Assembly (NCBI GenBank): GCA_963803165.1 | Contig: CAWDLK010000004.1 | Span: forward strand, 310,001 to 374,000 | Source of the DNA: Changshengia sp963803165 | Lineage (GTDB): Bacteria > Chloroflexota > Dormibacteria > Aeolococcales > Aeolococcaceae | Direction: 5' to 3' | Length of the DNA stretch: 64,000 nucleotides | Part shown: positions 48,448-57,602 of the stretch, piece by piece | Numbering within the stretch: position 1 is the first letter of the stretch | Layout: each line of letters begins with the position of its first letter | The notes under the pieces: model-generated | Database searches by the model: none | Told to the model about the DNA's origin: nothing | What the model saw: the letters and a program-made list of their open reading frames with translations, nothing else | Position numbers and translations under genes: made by a program

Positions 48448-49092
48448 ATGCGTGTCTCGGTGAAGGCGGACTACGCCGTGCGAGCGTCCATCGAGCTGGC
48501 GGCCCACGGGCCGGGCCCGGTCAGCGCCGAGCACATCGGCGAGTCCCAGAACATCCCCCTCACGTTCCTCCACAACATTCTCGCCGAGCTCAAGGAGGAG
48601 GGCCTCGTGGTGAGCCACCGGGGGGTCGGAGGCGGATTCGAGCTGGCGCGAGATCCCGACACCATCACCCTGGGCGACGTCATCCGGGTCATCGACGGGC
48701 CGCTGGCCCGGGTGGGCGACTACCGTCCCGACCAGCTCGCCTACACCGGGCACACGGAGGCGCTGCGCAACGTCTGGGTGGCGGTGAGGTCCTACATTCG
48801 CGACGTGCTCGACGCGGTCACCCTGGCCCAGGTGGTGCGCGGCGACCTGCCTCCGGTCGTGACCAGCCAGACGGCGCGGCGGGACGCCTGGGTGCCACGG
48901 ATCAAGATCGACACGCGCCTCTCCCCCCAGCTCGGCGTCCCCGGGCACGGCGGCCGTCAGGGCTCCGGCGGGGCCGGCACCGCCGGGCCGGTCGCGAGGG
49001 CACCCATGGCCGCCATCGCCGAGCCCGGAGGGGCGGCCGGACCCGATCGCGGTGAGCCGCCGACCCAGGAGCCGTCCACTCCGCGGAGCTGA
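48448..49092 (+). CDS. Rrf2-family transcriptional regulator (without Fe-S cysteines)
   Basis: 214 residues from ATG 48448, seven bases after CACAAT. The Rrf2 winged helix is MRVSVKADYAVRASIELAAH, then AEHIGESQNIPLTFLHNILA and HRGVGGGFELARDPDTITLG. The protein has no cysteine, so it cannot carry the [2Fe-2S] cluster of IscR/NsrR. The last ~55 residues are a Gly/Ala/Pro tail. It is divergent from the G1 peptidase gene. Signal and targets unknown. Confidence 0.88.
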   Translation: MRVSVKADYAVRASIELAAHGPGPVSAEHIGESQNIPLTFLHNILAELKEEGLVVSHRGVGGGFELARDPDTITLGDVIRVIDGPLARVGDYRPDQLAYTGHTEALRNVWVAVRSYIRDVLDAVTLAQVVRGDLPPVVTSQTARRDAWVPRIKIDTRLSPQLGVPGHGGRQGSGGAGTAGPVARAPMAAIAEPGGAAGPDRGEPPTQEPSTPRS

Positions 49093-49216
49093 GCCCGCGG
49101 ACCCGGCCCAGCCATCACCAGCCGGCATCGGCCGGGTGACGAGGCCCGCCGCGGCGCGGGCTTCTGTTACCGTGGGCTCAGTCGACCACGTCGACGGCAT
49201 CTTGGCGAGCCCTCTC

Positions 49217-49233
49217 CCCCGCTTCCGGCGGGG
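49217..49233 (+). promoter_or_regulatory. Leader hairpin upstream of the DEAD-box helicase gene
   Basis: CCCCGC-TTCCG-GCGGGG hairpin in the 229-base leader before the ATG at 49322. DEAD-box helicase mRNAs of the cold-shock type often have long structured leaders; here only the hairpin itself is seen. Confidence 0.3.
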
Positions 49234-49321
49234 TCATCAAGAACGCTTCCCACCCCCGAGAGGGACCCAGCGCGGTCCAGCCGCCGGTTCACGGCCGGAG
49301 TGGCTCGCGTCCGGAGACCCC

Positions 49322-50584
49322 ATGGCATCGTTCACTGAACTCGGAGTGCGTCCGCGCACCCTCGAACCCCTCACCCGGCAGGGCATCGACACCCCCAACG
49401 AGGTGCAGCACCAGGCCCTTCCCCTCCTCCTCGCCGGCCACGACACGGTCATCGAGGCGCCCACCGGCTCCGGGAAGACCCTGGCCTTTGCCCTCCCCCT
49501 GATCGAGCGGCTCCGCGGCCACCGGCCCGGGGGGCCGCGCGCCCTGGTCGTCGGTCCCACCCGGGAGCTCTCCCTGCAGGTCGCGTCGGTGATCGCGGGC
49601 CTCGATCGCGCCCTGCGCGTCGCCGTCCTCTACGGCGGCGTCGGCTACGGGACCCAGTACCAGGCCCTCGCCGGCGGCCCCGACATCGTGGTCGGCTGTC
49701 CCGGACGCATCCTCGACCTGGTCGGCCAGGGGCGGCTCTCCTTCGCCGCGGTCGAGTACCTCGTCCTCGACGAGGCGGACGAGATGCTCGACGCCGGCTT
49801 CGCCCGCGAGGTGGAGCGCATCATCGGCATGTGCGTGCCCGGCGCGGGACGCCAGACGGTGCTCGCCTCGGCGACCATGCCGGACTGGGTGCAGCGGATG
49901 ATCGACCGTCACCTCCGCGAGCCGCGGCGCGTGCGCGTCGCCGCCGACGAGGAGCCCAGCTTGGAGCACGGCATCCTCGACGTCGCCGACGAGCTGCGCC
50001 TCGAGGCCCTGGTCACCCTCCTGCGGCAGCAGCCGGCGGGATCCGGGACCATCGTGTTCACCCGGACCAAGCACGGCGCCAAGAAGCTGAGCCGCAGGCT
50101 GACCACGCTCCAGCTCCGCGTCGCCGAGCTGCAGGGCAACCTCTCCCAGAACGCCCGGGAGCGGTCCATCGGCAGCTTCCGCGACGGCGAGGTCGACGTG
50201 CTGGTGGCCACCAACGTCGCCGCGCGCGGTCTCGACGTCCCCCACGTCGGGCTGGTCGTCAACTACGAGCTTCCCGAGACCGCCCAGTGGCTCACCCACC
50301 GCATCGGCAGGACCGCGCGCAACGGCGCGTCCGGCCGGGCCGTCACCCTGCTCTCCACCGCCGATGCCGAGCAGTGGCAGAAGCTGCAGCACGGGGGCGC
50401 GCCGCGGCTGCGCCGGCTGGACTCCGAGCCGCTCCTCCAGCGCGGCGAATGGCTCTACCTGGCCGAGGCGGCGGGCGCGACTCCGAGCTTCCCGCCTCGC
50501 CACCCGATCAGGACCGGCCCTGCCCGCCGTCCCGCGGGGTCGTACGGGCGCCGGCGCCGCACCCCCCGTCGCACCGCCGCCTGA
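49322..50584 (+). CDS. DEAD-box ATP-dependent RNA helicase
   Basis: 420 residues. All motifs are in order: Q-motif region FTELGVRPRTLEPLTRQGID, motif I APTGSGKT, Ia PTRELSLQVA, Ib CPGRILDL (Cys instead of the usual Thr), II DEADEML, III SATMP, IV IVFTRTKHGAKKL, V ATNVAARGLDVPHV, VI HRIGRTARNG. The Arg-rich C-terminus (YGRRRRTPRRTAA) would bind RNA. Probable roles are ribosome assembly or cold RNA remodelling. A long leader precedes it. Confidence 0.94.
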   Translation: MASFTELGVRPRTLEPLTRQGIDTPNEVQHQALPLLLAGHDTVIEAPTGSGKTLAFALPLIERLRGHRPGGPRALVVGPTRELSLQVASVIAGLDRALRVAVLYGGVGYGTQYQALAGGPDIVVGCPGRILDLVGQGRLSFAAVEYLVLDEADEMLDAGFAREVERIIGMCVPGAGRQTVLASATMPDWVQRMIDRHLREPRRVRVAADEEPSLEHGILDVADELRLEALVTLLRQQPAGSGTIVFTRTKHGAKKLSRRLTTLQLRVAELQGNLSQNARERSIGSFRDGEVDVLVATNVAARGLDVPHVGLVVNYELPETAQWLTHRIGRTARNGASGRAVTLLSTADAEQWQKLQHGGAPRLRRLDSEPLLQRGEWLYLAEAAGATPSFPPRHPIRTGPARRPAGSYGRRRRTPRRTAA

Positions 50585-50670
50585 GCGCGGCCCCCGGGGG
50601 ATCCTGGCGGCGGGCCGCGCCGCGTAGGATCGATGGGCCCAACCTGGTCCACACCCTGCGAGGGATGACG

Positions 50671-51750
50671 ATGCCCGATCGCGAACCCGGCCCCGACCCG
50701 ACGCCCACCCAGGGCGCCCCCTGGCGGCACGCCCACCGCGGGCGGTTCGAGGAGTCCGCCATCGAGAGCGCGGTCCTGCGCGGCAACCCGCTGGGCGATC
50801 CCTGGGTGCGTCCGATCCGGGTCTACCTCCCCCCCGGCTACGACGAGCAGACCGCCCGCCGCTACCCCTCGATCTACGCGATCCAGGGGTTCACCGGTCA
50901 GCTCGACATGTGGAGCAACCGCAGCGCCTTCCGGCAGAACGCCACCGAGCTCTGCGACGCGCTGTTCAGCGGCGAGGACGCCCCGCCGGCGGCGCTGGTG
51001 GTCTTCGTCGACTGCTGGACCTCCCTGGGGGGCAGCCAGTTCCTCGACTCGCCGGCGATCGGCCGGTACCACACCCACCTCTGCGAGGAGGTCGTCCCCT
51101 GGGTCGACGCCCACTACCGCACCCTGGCCGCCGCCGCCCACCGCGGCATCGCCGGCAAGTCGAGCGGCGGTTACGGGGCGATGGTCACCTGCATGCTCCG
51201 TCCCGACCTCTTCTCGGGGATGGCCGACCACGCCGGGGATGCCGTCTTCGAGAACTGCTACCTCCCCGACTTCCGCAGATGCGCCCGGGTCCTCCGCGAC
51301 CACTACGAGGGCTCGTACCAGCGGTTCTGGGAGGACTTCCGCTCCCGGACGGCGATGACCCGGGACGGGGACGGCGAGCTGGTCAACGCCTGGGCGATGG
51401 CCGCCGCGTACTCTGCCGACCCCGACGGCACCGTCCATCTCCCCTTCGACACCGCGACCGGGATGCTGATCCCCGAGGTGTGGGACCGCTGGCTGGCCTG
51501 GGACCCGGTCCGGATGGTCCCCGGTCACGCCGAGGCGCTCCGCTCGCTGCGGGCCATCTTCATCGACGGCGGCCGGACCGACGAGTGGTACCTCGAGCTC
51601 GGCGGGGAGGCCTTCCGCCGAGCCCTCGCGGAGATCGGGGTGACCGACGTCCGATTCGAGCTCTTCGACGGCGGACACATGTCCATCGAGTACCGCTACC
51701 CCGTGGCCCTCCGCTACCTCGCCGAGCGGCTGGCCCCCGCCCCCGGCTGA
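50671..51750 (+). CDS. Esterase-D/antigen-85-type alpha/beta hydrolase
   Basis: 359 residues from ATG 50671 (GAGGG six bases upstream; an ATG two codons earlier is also in frame). PF00756-type fold: RPIRVYLPPGYDEQTARRYP, nucleophile elbow IAGKSSGGYGAMVTCMLRPD (Ser in G-K-S-S-G), an acid in the FIDGGRTDEWYLE region, and His in FELFDGGHMSIEYRY. No signal peptide, so likely cytoplasmic. Substrate may be an acyl ester or S-formylglutathione-like thiol ester; not decidable. Confidence 0.85.
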   Translation: MPDREPGPDPTPTQGAPWRHAHRGRFEESAIESAVLRGNPLGDPWVRPIRVYLPPGYDEQTARRYPSIYAIQGFTGQLDMWSNRSAFRQNATELCDALFSGEDAPPAALVVFVDCWTSLGGSQFLDSPAIGRYHTHLCEEVVPWVDAHYRTLAAAAHRGIAGKSSGGYGAMVTCMLRPDLFSGMADHAGDAVFENCYLPDFRRCARVLRDHYEGSYQRFWEDFRSRTAMTRDGDGELVNAWAMAAAYSADPDGTVHLPFDTATGMLIPEVWDRWLAWDPVRMVPGHAEALRSLRAIFIDGGRTDEWYLELGGEAFRRALAEIGVTDVRFELFDGGHMSIEYRYPVALRYLAERLAPAPG

Positions 51751-51794
51751 GCACCGGAGGGCGACCTCCGGCGCCTCCCTCGGACCCGCCCCCG

Positions 51795-52280
51795 TCAGCC
51801 GGCCTTGTAGCCGAAGCGACGGAGCATGGCCTTGCGCTCGGCGACGTCGCCGTCGCTCTCGATCCCCCGGCTGCGCACCCCGTCGACCACCCCCAGGATG
51901 GCCCGGCCGCGGTCGGTCGCGGCGACGATGACCTCCACCGGGTTGGCGGTGGCGCAGTAGACGGAGCAGACCTCGGGCACCGCGCGCACCGCCGACAGGA
52001 CGTTGATCGGAAAGGCGTTGCGGAGCAGGATCAGGAAGGCGTGGCCCGCGCCCAGCTCCATCATGGTGCGGCGGGCGAGGTCGATCAGCGCGTCGTCGGT
52101 GCCGCTCCAGCGGACCAGCGCCGGCCCCGACGCCTCGCAGAAGGCGAGCCCGAACTTGACGTCGGGGACGGCCCCCACCAGCGCCTCGTGCAGGTCCTCC
52201 ACGGTCTTGATGAAGTGGCTCTGCCCGAGGATGAGGTTGACCTCGTCCGGTTTGTCGATGGTGACCGAGATGAGCTCCAT
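51795..52280 (-). CDS. Adenosine-specific kinase (PF04008 family)
   Basis: 161 residues from ATG 52278-52280 with AGGAG eight bases upstream. The family is recognisable from LISVTIDKPDEVNLILGQSH, FIKTVEDLHEALV, KFGLAFCEASGPALVRWSG, AGHAFLILLRNAFPINVLSA and CSVYCATANPVEVIVA. Known from archaea and diverse bacteria; an archaeal member binds adenosine and is annotated as adenosine kinase. Biological role open. Confidence 0.9.
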   Translation of the reverse strand: MELISVTIDKPDEVNLILGQSHFIKTVEDLHEALVGAVPDVKFGLAFCEASGPALVRWSGTDDALIDLARRTMMELGAGHAFLILLRNAFPINVLSAVRAVPEVCSVYCATANPVEVIVAATDRGRAILGVVDGVRSRGIESDGDVAERKAMLRRFGYKAG

Positions 52281-52493
52281 GGGACGGCTCCTCACAGCGC
52301 GGCGGCGGCGATCGCTGGCGGCACTGTAGCGCCGTGCCGCGTCCGGGGTGGGCGGGCCCCGTGCGCGGCTCGCTCCCGGCGGCGCCGATGGCCTTCCGCA
52401 AGGATCGCCGGGCGACAATCTCCCCATGGGCAGCGCCCCCGAGAGGGCGCCCGTCCGTAGCCGGTCGCCCGCCCCGCCCGTTCCCACAGCAGA

Positions 52494-53327
52494 GTGCTCG
52501 AGACACCCATCCTGGACCCGCCCACCACGCCGGAGCCCGAGCCGACCGAGGGGGCGGCGGGAGGTCCGCCGCTCCCCGCGCCGCGGCCGGCCGGCGACCC
52601 GCCCGAGAGCGCTGGGCCGCCCACCCCCCGCCGGCGGCGCTGGCCGCGTGCCGCGCTCTCCGGCCTGCTCGTGCTGCTCGTCGCGGGCGGCGCGGTCGTG
52701 GCCGGCATCGAGGTGGCCACCCCGGACGTGGCGGGAGCGCCCGCCCTGGTCACCGCCATCGACCGCGCCCACGGCACCGTCCCGGTGATGGCCGAGCCGT
52801 CCTGGCGCGTCTCCCAGGCGGTCGTGGCCGCCGAGGACGCCGGCTTCTACGCCAACCCGGGCGTCGACGTGGCGGGACTGGTCCGCGCCCTCTGGGGATG
52901 GGTCACCGGAGTGGACGAGGGCGGCAGCACCATCACCGAGCAGCTCGCCAAGGTGGTCTACACGAACGGCCGGACCGGGATCGCCGACCGGGTGGGCCAG
53001 GTCGCGCTCGCCCTCAAGCTCAACGGCCATTACACCAAGACGGCGGTCCTCAGCATGTACCTGAGCGCCCTCTACTTCGGCCACGGCTACTACGGGGTGC
53101 TCGCCGCCAGCGAGGGGTACTTCGGGCTGCCCCCCGGCCGGCTGAGCTGGGGACAGGCCTCGCTGCTCGCCGGCCTCCCTCAGGCGCCCAGCCTGCTCGA
53201 CCCCCACACCCACCTCGCGGCGGCCCGGGTGCGGCAGTCCTACGTCCTCGGCCGCCTGGTCTCGACCGGCGTCCTGACCCCGGCGCAGGCGGGCGCCGCC
53301 GCCGCCCAGTCCCTCGGGCTCCGCTGA
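52494..53327 (+). CDS. Monofunctional GT51 peptidoglycan transglycosylase
   Basis: 277 residues from GTG 52494. A Pro-rich cytoplasmic tail and one membrane helix (ALSGLLVLLVAGGAVVAGIE) precede the GT51 domain: AVVAAEDAGFYANPGVD (catalytic Glu in EDAGFY), GGSTITEQLAKVVYTNG, YLSALYFGHGYYGVLAASEG and SLLAGLPQAPSLLDPHTH. No transpeptidase domain follows. It polymerises glycan strands from lipid II, complementing the class A enzyme at 13364-15637. 121 bases precede the pspA start. Confidence 0.9.
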   Translation: MLETPILDPPTTPEPEPTEGAAGGPPLPAPRPAGDPPESAGPPTPRRRRWPRAALSGLLVLLVAGGAVVAGIEVATPDVAGAPALVTAIDRAHGTVPVMAEPSWRVSQAVVAAEDAGFYANPGVDVAGLVRALWGWVTGVDEGGSTITEQLAKVVYTNGRTGIADRVGQVALALKLNGHYTKTAVLSMYLSALYFGHGYYGVLAASEGYFGLPPGRLSWGQASLLAGLPQAPSLLDPHTHLAAARVRQSYVLGRLVSTGVLTPAQAGAAAAQSLGLR

Positions 53328-53399
53328 TCCGCGCCACCCCCAATCCGGCGGGCTCGCCGGAGGCGCAGGCCGATCTCCCGGCCGCCGTCACCCAGTGCA

Positions 53400-53405
53400 T
53401 AGAAT
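53400..53405 (+). promoter_or_regulatory. Candidate -10 (TAGAAT) of pspA
   Basis: TAGAAT 43 bases before the pspA ATG, with GAAGGAG as ribosome site; pspA therefore has a real leader, unlike many neighbours. Confidence 0.4.
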
Positions 53406-53448
53406 TCGCTGCGTCCCCGCAGCCCGGCTGCCACCCGAAGGAGACCCC

Positions 53449-54489
53449 ATGAGCGTGTTCCGGCGCTTCAGCAACATCGTCCAGCAGAAGTCGAACGCCG
53501 CCCTCGACAAGATGGAGGATCCCTCCCAGGCGATCGACCTCTCCTACCAGCAGCTCCTGGAGCAGCAGCAGAAGCTTCGGACCGCCCTGGTGGAGGCCTC
53601 CACCGGCGAGAAGCGGGTCGAGAACCAGGCCAAGACCATGGACGACCGGATCGCCAAGCTGAACGACGCCGCCCGCCAGGCGGTGACAGCCGGCAAGGAG
53701 GACCTGGCGACGCAGGCGCTGACCCAGGCCGAGGTGCTCACCCAGCAGCGCCAGGCCCTCGACCCCCAGATCGCGACCCTCAAGGCCCAGGTCGAGAAGC
53801 TGCAGCTGGCGATCCAGAAGTACCAGGCCAAGGTGCAGGCGTTCGCCACCCAGCGGGAGACGCTCAAGGCCTCCTACGAGGCCTCCAAGGCGACCGGCGC
53901 CGCCGGGGACACCCTCGCGGGGATCGGCGAGCACACCAGCGATGCGGCGATGATGATGCAGCGCGCCCAGGACAAGATCGCCCGCACCCAGGCCCACGCC
54001 GACGCCGTCGACGCCCTCCTGGAGAGCGGCACCCTGGACAGCCCGCTGCTCACCGGTGGCACCACCACCCTGGAGGACCAGATCAACGCCACCGTGGTGG
54101 ACAGCTCGGTGCAGGCGAAGCTCGCCGCCATGAAGCAGCAGGCGGCACTGCCCGCGCCGGCGCCCGCCGCCACTCCCGCCCTCGCCCCCCAGGGGATCGT
54201 GGTTCGCATCCACGGCGACGACCAGTTCCGGCTCGACGCCTCCCTGCGTCCCGACCTCGACGCCTTCGACCGCCGCCTGGTGGCCGCGGTGCAGGAGCAC
54301 GACGACGGCGACTACCACGCGGTGCTGCGCGACGTCATCGCGTTCGTCAAGGCCAAGGGCGTGGTCCTCGGCGGCGGCGACGTCGCCAAGAGCGACATCA
54401 TCCTGCCCAGCGACGACATGTCCCTCGACGAGGTGGCGGGGATCCTCAACCCGGAGGGGCTCCAGCCCGCGGCGGGCACCCCCGCCTGA
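53449..54489 (+). CDS. pspA: PspA/IM30 (ESCRT-III-like) with C-terminal PspAA-type domain
   Basis: 346 residues. The first ~220 are a PspA coiled coil: FRRFSNIVQQKSNAALDKME, DPSQAIDLSYQQLLEQQQKL, ALDPQIATLKAQVEKLQLAI and KYQAKVQAFATQRETLKASY. A Pro/Ala linker leads to a ~90-residue domain, VVRIHGDDQFRLDASL to IILPSDDMSLDEVAGIL, which matches the PspAA partner domain. PspA polymers protect the membrane under envelope stress. It converges with an operon of YbjQ-domain proteins (35 bases between stops), a likely functional partner locus. Confidence 0.92.
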   Translation: MSVFRRFSNIVQQKSNAALDKMEDPSQAIDLSYQQLLEQQQKLRTALVEASTGEKRVENQAKTMDDRIAKLNDAARQAVTAGKEDLATQALTQAEVLTQQRQALDPQIATLKAQVEKLQLAIQKYQAKVQAFATQRETLKASYEASKATGAAGDTLAGIGEHTSDAAMMMQRAQDKIARTQAHADAVDALLESGTLDSPLLTGGTTTLEDQINATVVDSSVQAKLAAMKQQAALPAPAPAATPALAPQGIVVRIHGDDQFRLDASLRPDLDAFDRRLVAAVQEHDDGDYHAVLRDVIAFVKAKGVVLGGGDVAKSDIILPSDDMSLDEVAGILNPEGLQPAAGTPA

Positions 54490-54523
54490 CCCGGCGCCGC
54501 CCCGGGCACGGCCCCTCCCGGTC

Positions 54524-55375
54524 TCAGCCCTCGGCCGCGTCCCCCGCGGCGGGCGTCGGCGTGGCCGGCTGCTCGGGCTCGTCGTCGAGGCTCACCGTCA
54601 GCTCCGGCGAGATCGGCCGGTGCTGGGCGGCCACCAGGCGCACCGAGGTGCCGATCGCCAAGAACTCGATGACGTGGCTCCCCCACATGTGGGAGCGCTG
54701 GTCGATGCGCATGGCGACGATCCCCTGGGCGCGGGCTCGCTGCGCCTCCTGCTGCATCCGGGTCATGGCCAGCTCCCGGGCCTCGTAGAGGGCCGAGGTG
54801 TAGTTGCCCAGCTCGACGTTCTGGTTCTGCTGGCCGAGCCACTGGGCCATCCCCTGGTGGGCGACGTGGTACACGCAGGCGCCGAAGGCGAGACCCACCG
54901 GCTGGTACCCCGCCCGGATCAGCAGGTAGAGGTCCTGACCGGAGAGGTCGCTGACCCAGATGCCGCCGCTGTGCACCCCGGGGTTGGCGACGGCGGTGCC
55001 CATGGCGACGAACTCCGCCAGCGGGTGCCCGCCGGAGTGCATCTGGACCTCCAGCTTGAGACCGACGACCCCCTGCCCGCCCACCTGCTGGGCGTGCCGC
55101 TCCATCGCCGTGAGCGCCTCCTGGCGGGCCTGGTACATCGCCTGGGTGAGCTCGGTCATCTCCTGGTTGGTGTTCCAGTTCGAGTACTGGATGCCGAGGT
55201 GGTAGACGGCGCTGCCGACCACCAGGCCGCGCGGCTCGTAGCCGATCTCCTTGAGCAGCACGGCCTCGTCGACGGAGAGGTCGCTGCTGAAGCTGCGGCC
55301 GCCCTGGCGGTCGCCGCCGTGCCCGGCCAGGCAGGCCAGCGCCGCGTCGGCGCGCGGGTGGGGGACGACCGTCAT
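54524..55375 (-). CDS. Double YbjQ/DUF74-like domain protein (third of three)
   Basis: 283 residues carrying two copies of one ~110-residue domain. Each begins FxSDLS/WVSDLS (FSSDLSVDEAVLLKEIGY; WVSDLSGQDLYLLIRAGY), continues with GLVVGSAVYHLG or GLAFGACVYHVAHQG and then ARQEALTAMERHAQQVGGQG or ARELAMTRMQQEAQRARAQG, and ends FVAMGTAVA or FLAIGTSVR. The VGGQGVVGLKLE region matches YbjQ (heavy-metal-binding domain family). A Pro-rich tail follows. Its ATG overlaps the upstream paralogue's stop (TGATG). No signal peptide or membrane helix. Molecular role unknown. Confidence 0.75.
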   Translation of the reverse strand: MTVVPHPRADAALACLAGHGGDRQGGRSFSSDLSVDEAVLLKEIGYEPRGLVVGSAVYHLGIQYSNWNTNQEMTELTQAMYQARQEALTAMERHAQQVGGQGVVGLKLEVQMHSGGHPLAEFVAMGTAVANPGVHSGGIWVSDLSGQDLYLLIRAGYQPVGLAFGACVYHVAHQGMAQWLGQQNQNVELGNYTSALYEARELAMTRMQQEAQRARAQGIVAMRIDQRSHMWGSHVIEFLAIGTSVRLVAAQHRPISPELTVSLDDEPEQPATPTPAAGDAAEG

Positions 55376-56316
55376 CAGCGCAGCCTCATGATGGGGAGGG
55401 GCGGCTCGTCGAGCGGCTCCTTGGCGTAGCGGCGCACCGCGGTGCCGAGCAGGAAGAGCTCGACCAGCATCGACTCGCCGCCCAGCTCGTAGGTGGCGAG
55501 GTCCGTCGAGACCCCGACCGCACCGTCGGCGTCGACGGTGGCGATCTCGCTCTCGAGGTGGTTGATGCCGAGCATCCGCGCCTCCTCGATGCCGTCGCTG
55601 ATCTGCTGGATGCGCGAGTTCGACCAGGAGCGCAGCTGCCATTCGGTGCCGCACCCGGGGTCGATCTCCAGGGCCCCGATGCCCATCACCAGAGCGACCG
55701 GGACGTAGCCGCCGTGGAGCAGCTTGCTGAAGGCGACGCCGTCGAGATGCGACATGAAGGGAACCCGCAGCTGGGGGCCGCCCCGGCGCCGGATGGCGGT
55801 GCCGATGCAGGTGAACTCCAGGGAGTTGCCGACCCCCTCCAGATGGCGCCTCATGATCCGGACACCGACCACGCCGTGCGCGCCCACGCCGCGCGCCTCC
55901 TCGAGGATGCGGCGGAGCGCGAGGTTGCGGGTCTCGGTGATGCCGGCCTCGTAGTAGCTGTGCTCCCAGTTGTACCCGGTGCGGTGCTCGCTGCCCACGC
56001 CGTAGCCGTAGAAGCCATGCGGGCACGGGTAGGTGCGCACCCTGCCGCCGGCGGTCGACCCGCCCAGGCCGTAGACGGTGGCGTAGCCCCACTGGGCGGC
56101 GATCCGGCAGACGCTGGAGCCCATCACCATGCCCACCGGCTCGAAGCCCGCGTGGGCGATGGCCGTCATCTCGGCCACCGAGAGGTCGCTGGTCCAGGCG
56201 GACCTGCCCTCGCGGATCTCGTCGATGCGCTCCTGGGCGGCCAGCGGCAGCCCACCCCGCTCGAGGGAGGCGATGCTCGCCTGCTGGCGCTGCTGGGCGG
56301 CGGCCTCGTCGGTCAT
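55375..56316 (-). CDS. Double YbjQ/DUF74-like domain protein (second of three), divergent
   Basis: 313 residues. The first domain (WTSDLSVAEMTAIAHAGF, GMVMGSSVCRIAAQWGYA, GAHGVVGVRIMRR, FTCIGTAIRR) has an insert rich in Gly, Tyr and His (YPCPHGFYGYGVGSEHRTGY). The second (FMSHLDGVAFSKLLHGGY, DADGAVGVSTDLA, LFLLGTAVRR) is the most diverged of the six copies. Coupled by TGATG overlaps on both sides, so the three paralogues are made in fixed proportion and may form hetero-oligomers. Confidence 0.72.
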   Translation of the reverse strand: MTDEAAAQQRQQASIASLERGGLPLAAQERIDEIREGRSAWTSDLSVAEMTAIAHAGFEPVGMVMGSSVCRIAAQWGYATVYGLGGSTAGGRVRTYPCPHGFYGYGVGSEHRTGYNWEHSYYEAGITETRNLALRRILEEARGVGAHGVVGVRIMRRHLEGVGNSLEFTCIGTAIRRRGGPQLRVPFMSHLDGVAFSKLLHGGYVPVALVMGIGALEIDPGCGTEWQLRSWSNSRIQQISDGIEEARMLGINHLESEIATVDADGAVGVSTDLATYELGGESMLVELFLLGTAVRRYAKEPLDEPPLPIMRLR

Positions 56317-57155
56317 CAGCGGTCCAGGGAGAGGACCATGCGCGGTGTGGCGATCTCGCGGTCGGGCAGCTTGCGCACCGCGGTCCCCATGGCGAAGAAC
56401 TCGATGGTGTGGCTGCCCCAGACGTGGGACTTCTCCTGGATCTGCACCCCGACGATGCCCTCGGCGCCGACCTTCTTGGCCTCGTCCTGCATCCGCTCCA
56501 TGGCCAGCTCGCGCGCCTCGTAGAGGGCCTGGGTGAAGTTGGGCATCTCCTTGTTCTGCCCGATGTTGCCCATCGCCTGGAACATCCCCTGGTGGGCGAC
56601 GTGGTAGACGCAGGTGCCCATCACCAGCCCCAGCGGGGCGTGGCCGGCCTGGAGCAGCGTCCAGAAGTCCTGCCCGGAGAGGTCGGAGGTGAACGGCTTG
56701 CCCTCGGGCGTCTTCCAGTTCCCGCCATCCTCGGCGCTGACCGCCGTCCCCAGCGCGAGGAACTCGGCCGTCCCCCTGCCCCACTCGTAGAAACCGACAT
56801 CGAGACGGACCCCGACCACGCCGTCGGCGCCCAGCACCGCGGCCTCCTCCTCCATCCGGCTCATGGCCAGCTCGCGCGCCGCGTACATCGCCTGGGTCAG
56901 GGTCTGGATCTCACTGCTCGAGGACCAGTTCTTCACGGTCAGGCCGATGTGGTAGATGCTGCTGCCGACCACCAGCCCGCGCGGGTGGAAGCCAGCCTCC
57001 TTGACCAGGAGGAACTCGTTGACGGAGAGGTCGCTGGTGAAGAGGGCATCCTTGCCCTGCAGCTCGGCGAGGCGGCGCAGCGCGTCCTTGGGCAGACCCT
57101 CGAGCGGTGCCGGCGGGGACGCGACCGGCTGAGGGGGATCCTCCTGCTGGGTCAT
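56316..57155 (-). CDS. Double YbjQ/DUF74-like domain protein (first of three)
   Basis: 279 residues. Domain 1: FTSDLSVNEFLLVKEAGF, GLVVGSSIYHIG, ARELAMSRMEEEAAVLGADG, VVGVRLDVGFYEWG, FLALGTAVS. Domain 2: FTSDLSGQDFWTLLQAGH, GLVMGTCVYHVAHQG, ARELAMERMQDEAKKVGAEG, IVGVQIQEKSHVWG, FFAMGTAVR. This is the cleanest copy and shows the shared pattern SDLS-x-x-x-x-x-L-x-x-x-G. YbjQ homologues are 100-residue single-domain pentamers; tandem duplication would give a different ring. Cytoplasmic by sequence. 44 bases after the upstream small gene. Confidence 0.76.
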   Translation of the reverse strand: MTQQEDPPQPVASPPAPLEGLPKDALRRLAELQGKDALFTSDLSVNEFLLVKEAGFHPRGLVVGSSIYHIGLTVKNWSSSSEIQTLTQAMYAARELAMSRMEEEAAVLGADGVVGVRLDVGFYEWGRGTAEFLALGTAVSAEDGGNWKTPEGKPFTSDLSGQDFWTLLQAGHAPLGLVMGTCVYHVAHQGMFQAMGNIGQNKEMPNFTQALYEARELAMERMQDEAKKVGAEGIVGVQIQEKSHVWGSHTIEFFAMGTAVRKLPDREIATPRMVLSLDR

Positions 57156-57199
57156 GACGGGGCGCGCCTCCTGTGGGGTGGACCGGCGGTGGGGGGAGC

Positions 57200-57592
57200 T
57201 CAGGTGACCTCGGAGCGCAGACCCGCCAGGGCGTCGGCGCTGACCTGAGCCTGGGCGCCCAGGACCTGGACCAACGCACGCCGCCAGGGCTCGAAGCCCA
57301 TCTCCTCGGAGCGGAGAACGATACCGCGGACGGCGTGAGCATGCCGGCACACGATCGCGCCCCGGGCCATCTCGGCCTCGAACATGTCCTCGCCCACCCG
57401 CACCGTGATCTTGCGGACCGGGTGCTCCTTCTTGAACAGGCCGCCCTCGCGCTGGACCTCGACCGCCCCCGGGACGGCGCTCAGCAGCTTGGCGCAGAAG
57501 ACCTGGAAGTAGATCGCGATGTCCGCGGCGTCGAGGTGGAGGGACGCGGTGACGGCGTCCAGGTCCGGGTTCGGCGGGCTGACCTCGCTCAT
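57200..57592 (-). CDS. Conserved hypothetical protein heading the YbjQ operon
   Basis: 130 residues from ATG 57590-57592, ten bases after TATACT. No recognised domain. It reads as an alpha/beta protein: SLHLDAADIAIYFQVFCAKL, GAVEVQREGGLFKKEHPVRK, ITVRVGEDMFEAEMARGAIV and WRRALVQVLGAQAQ, with two cysteines. Its promoter makes it the first gene of a four-gene operon with three double-YbjQ proteins, so a joint function is likely. Confidence 0.6.
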   Translation of the reverse strand: MSEVSPPNPDLDAVTASLHLDAADIAIYFQVFCAKLLSAVPGAVEVQREGGLFKKEHPVRKITVRVGEDMFEAEMARGAIVCRHAHAVRGIVLRSEEMGFEPWRRALVQVLGAQAQVSADALAGLRSEVT

Positions 57593-57602
57593 CGAGGCTT
57601 CG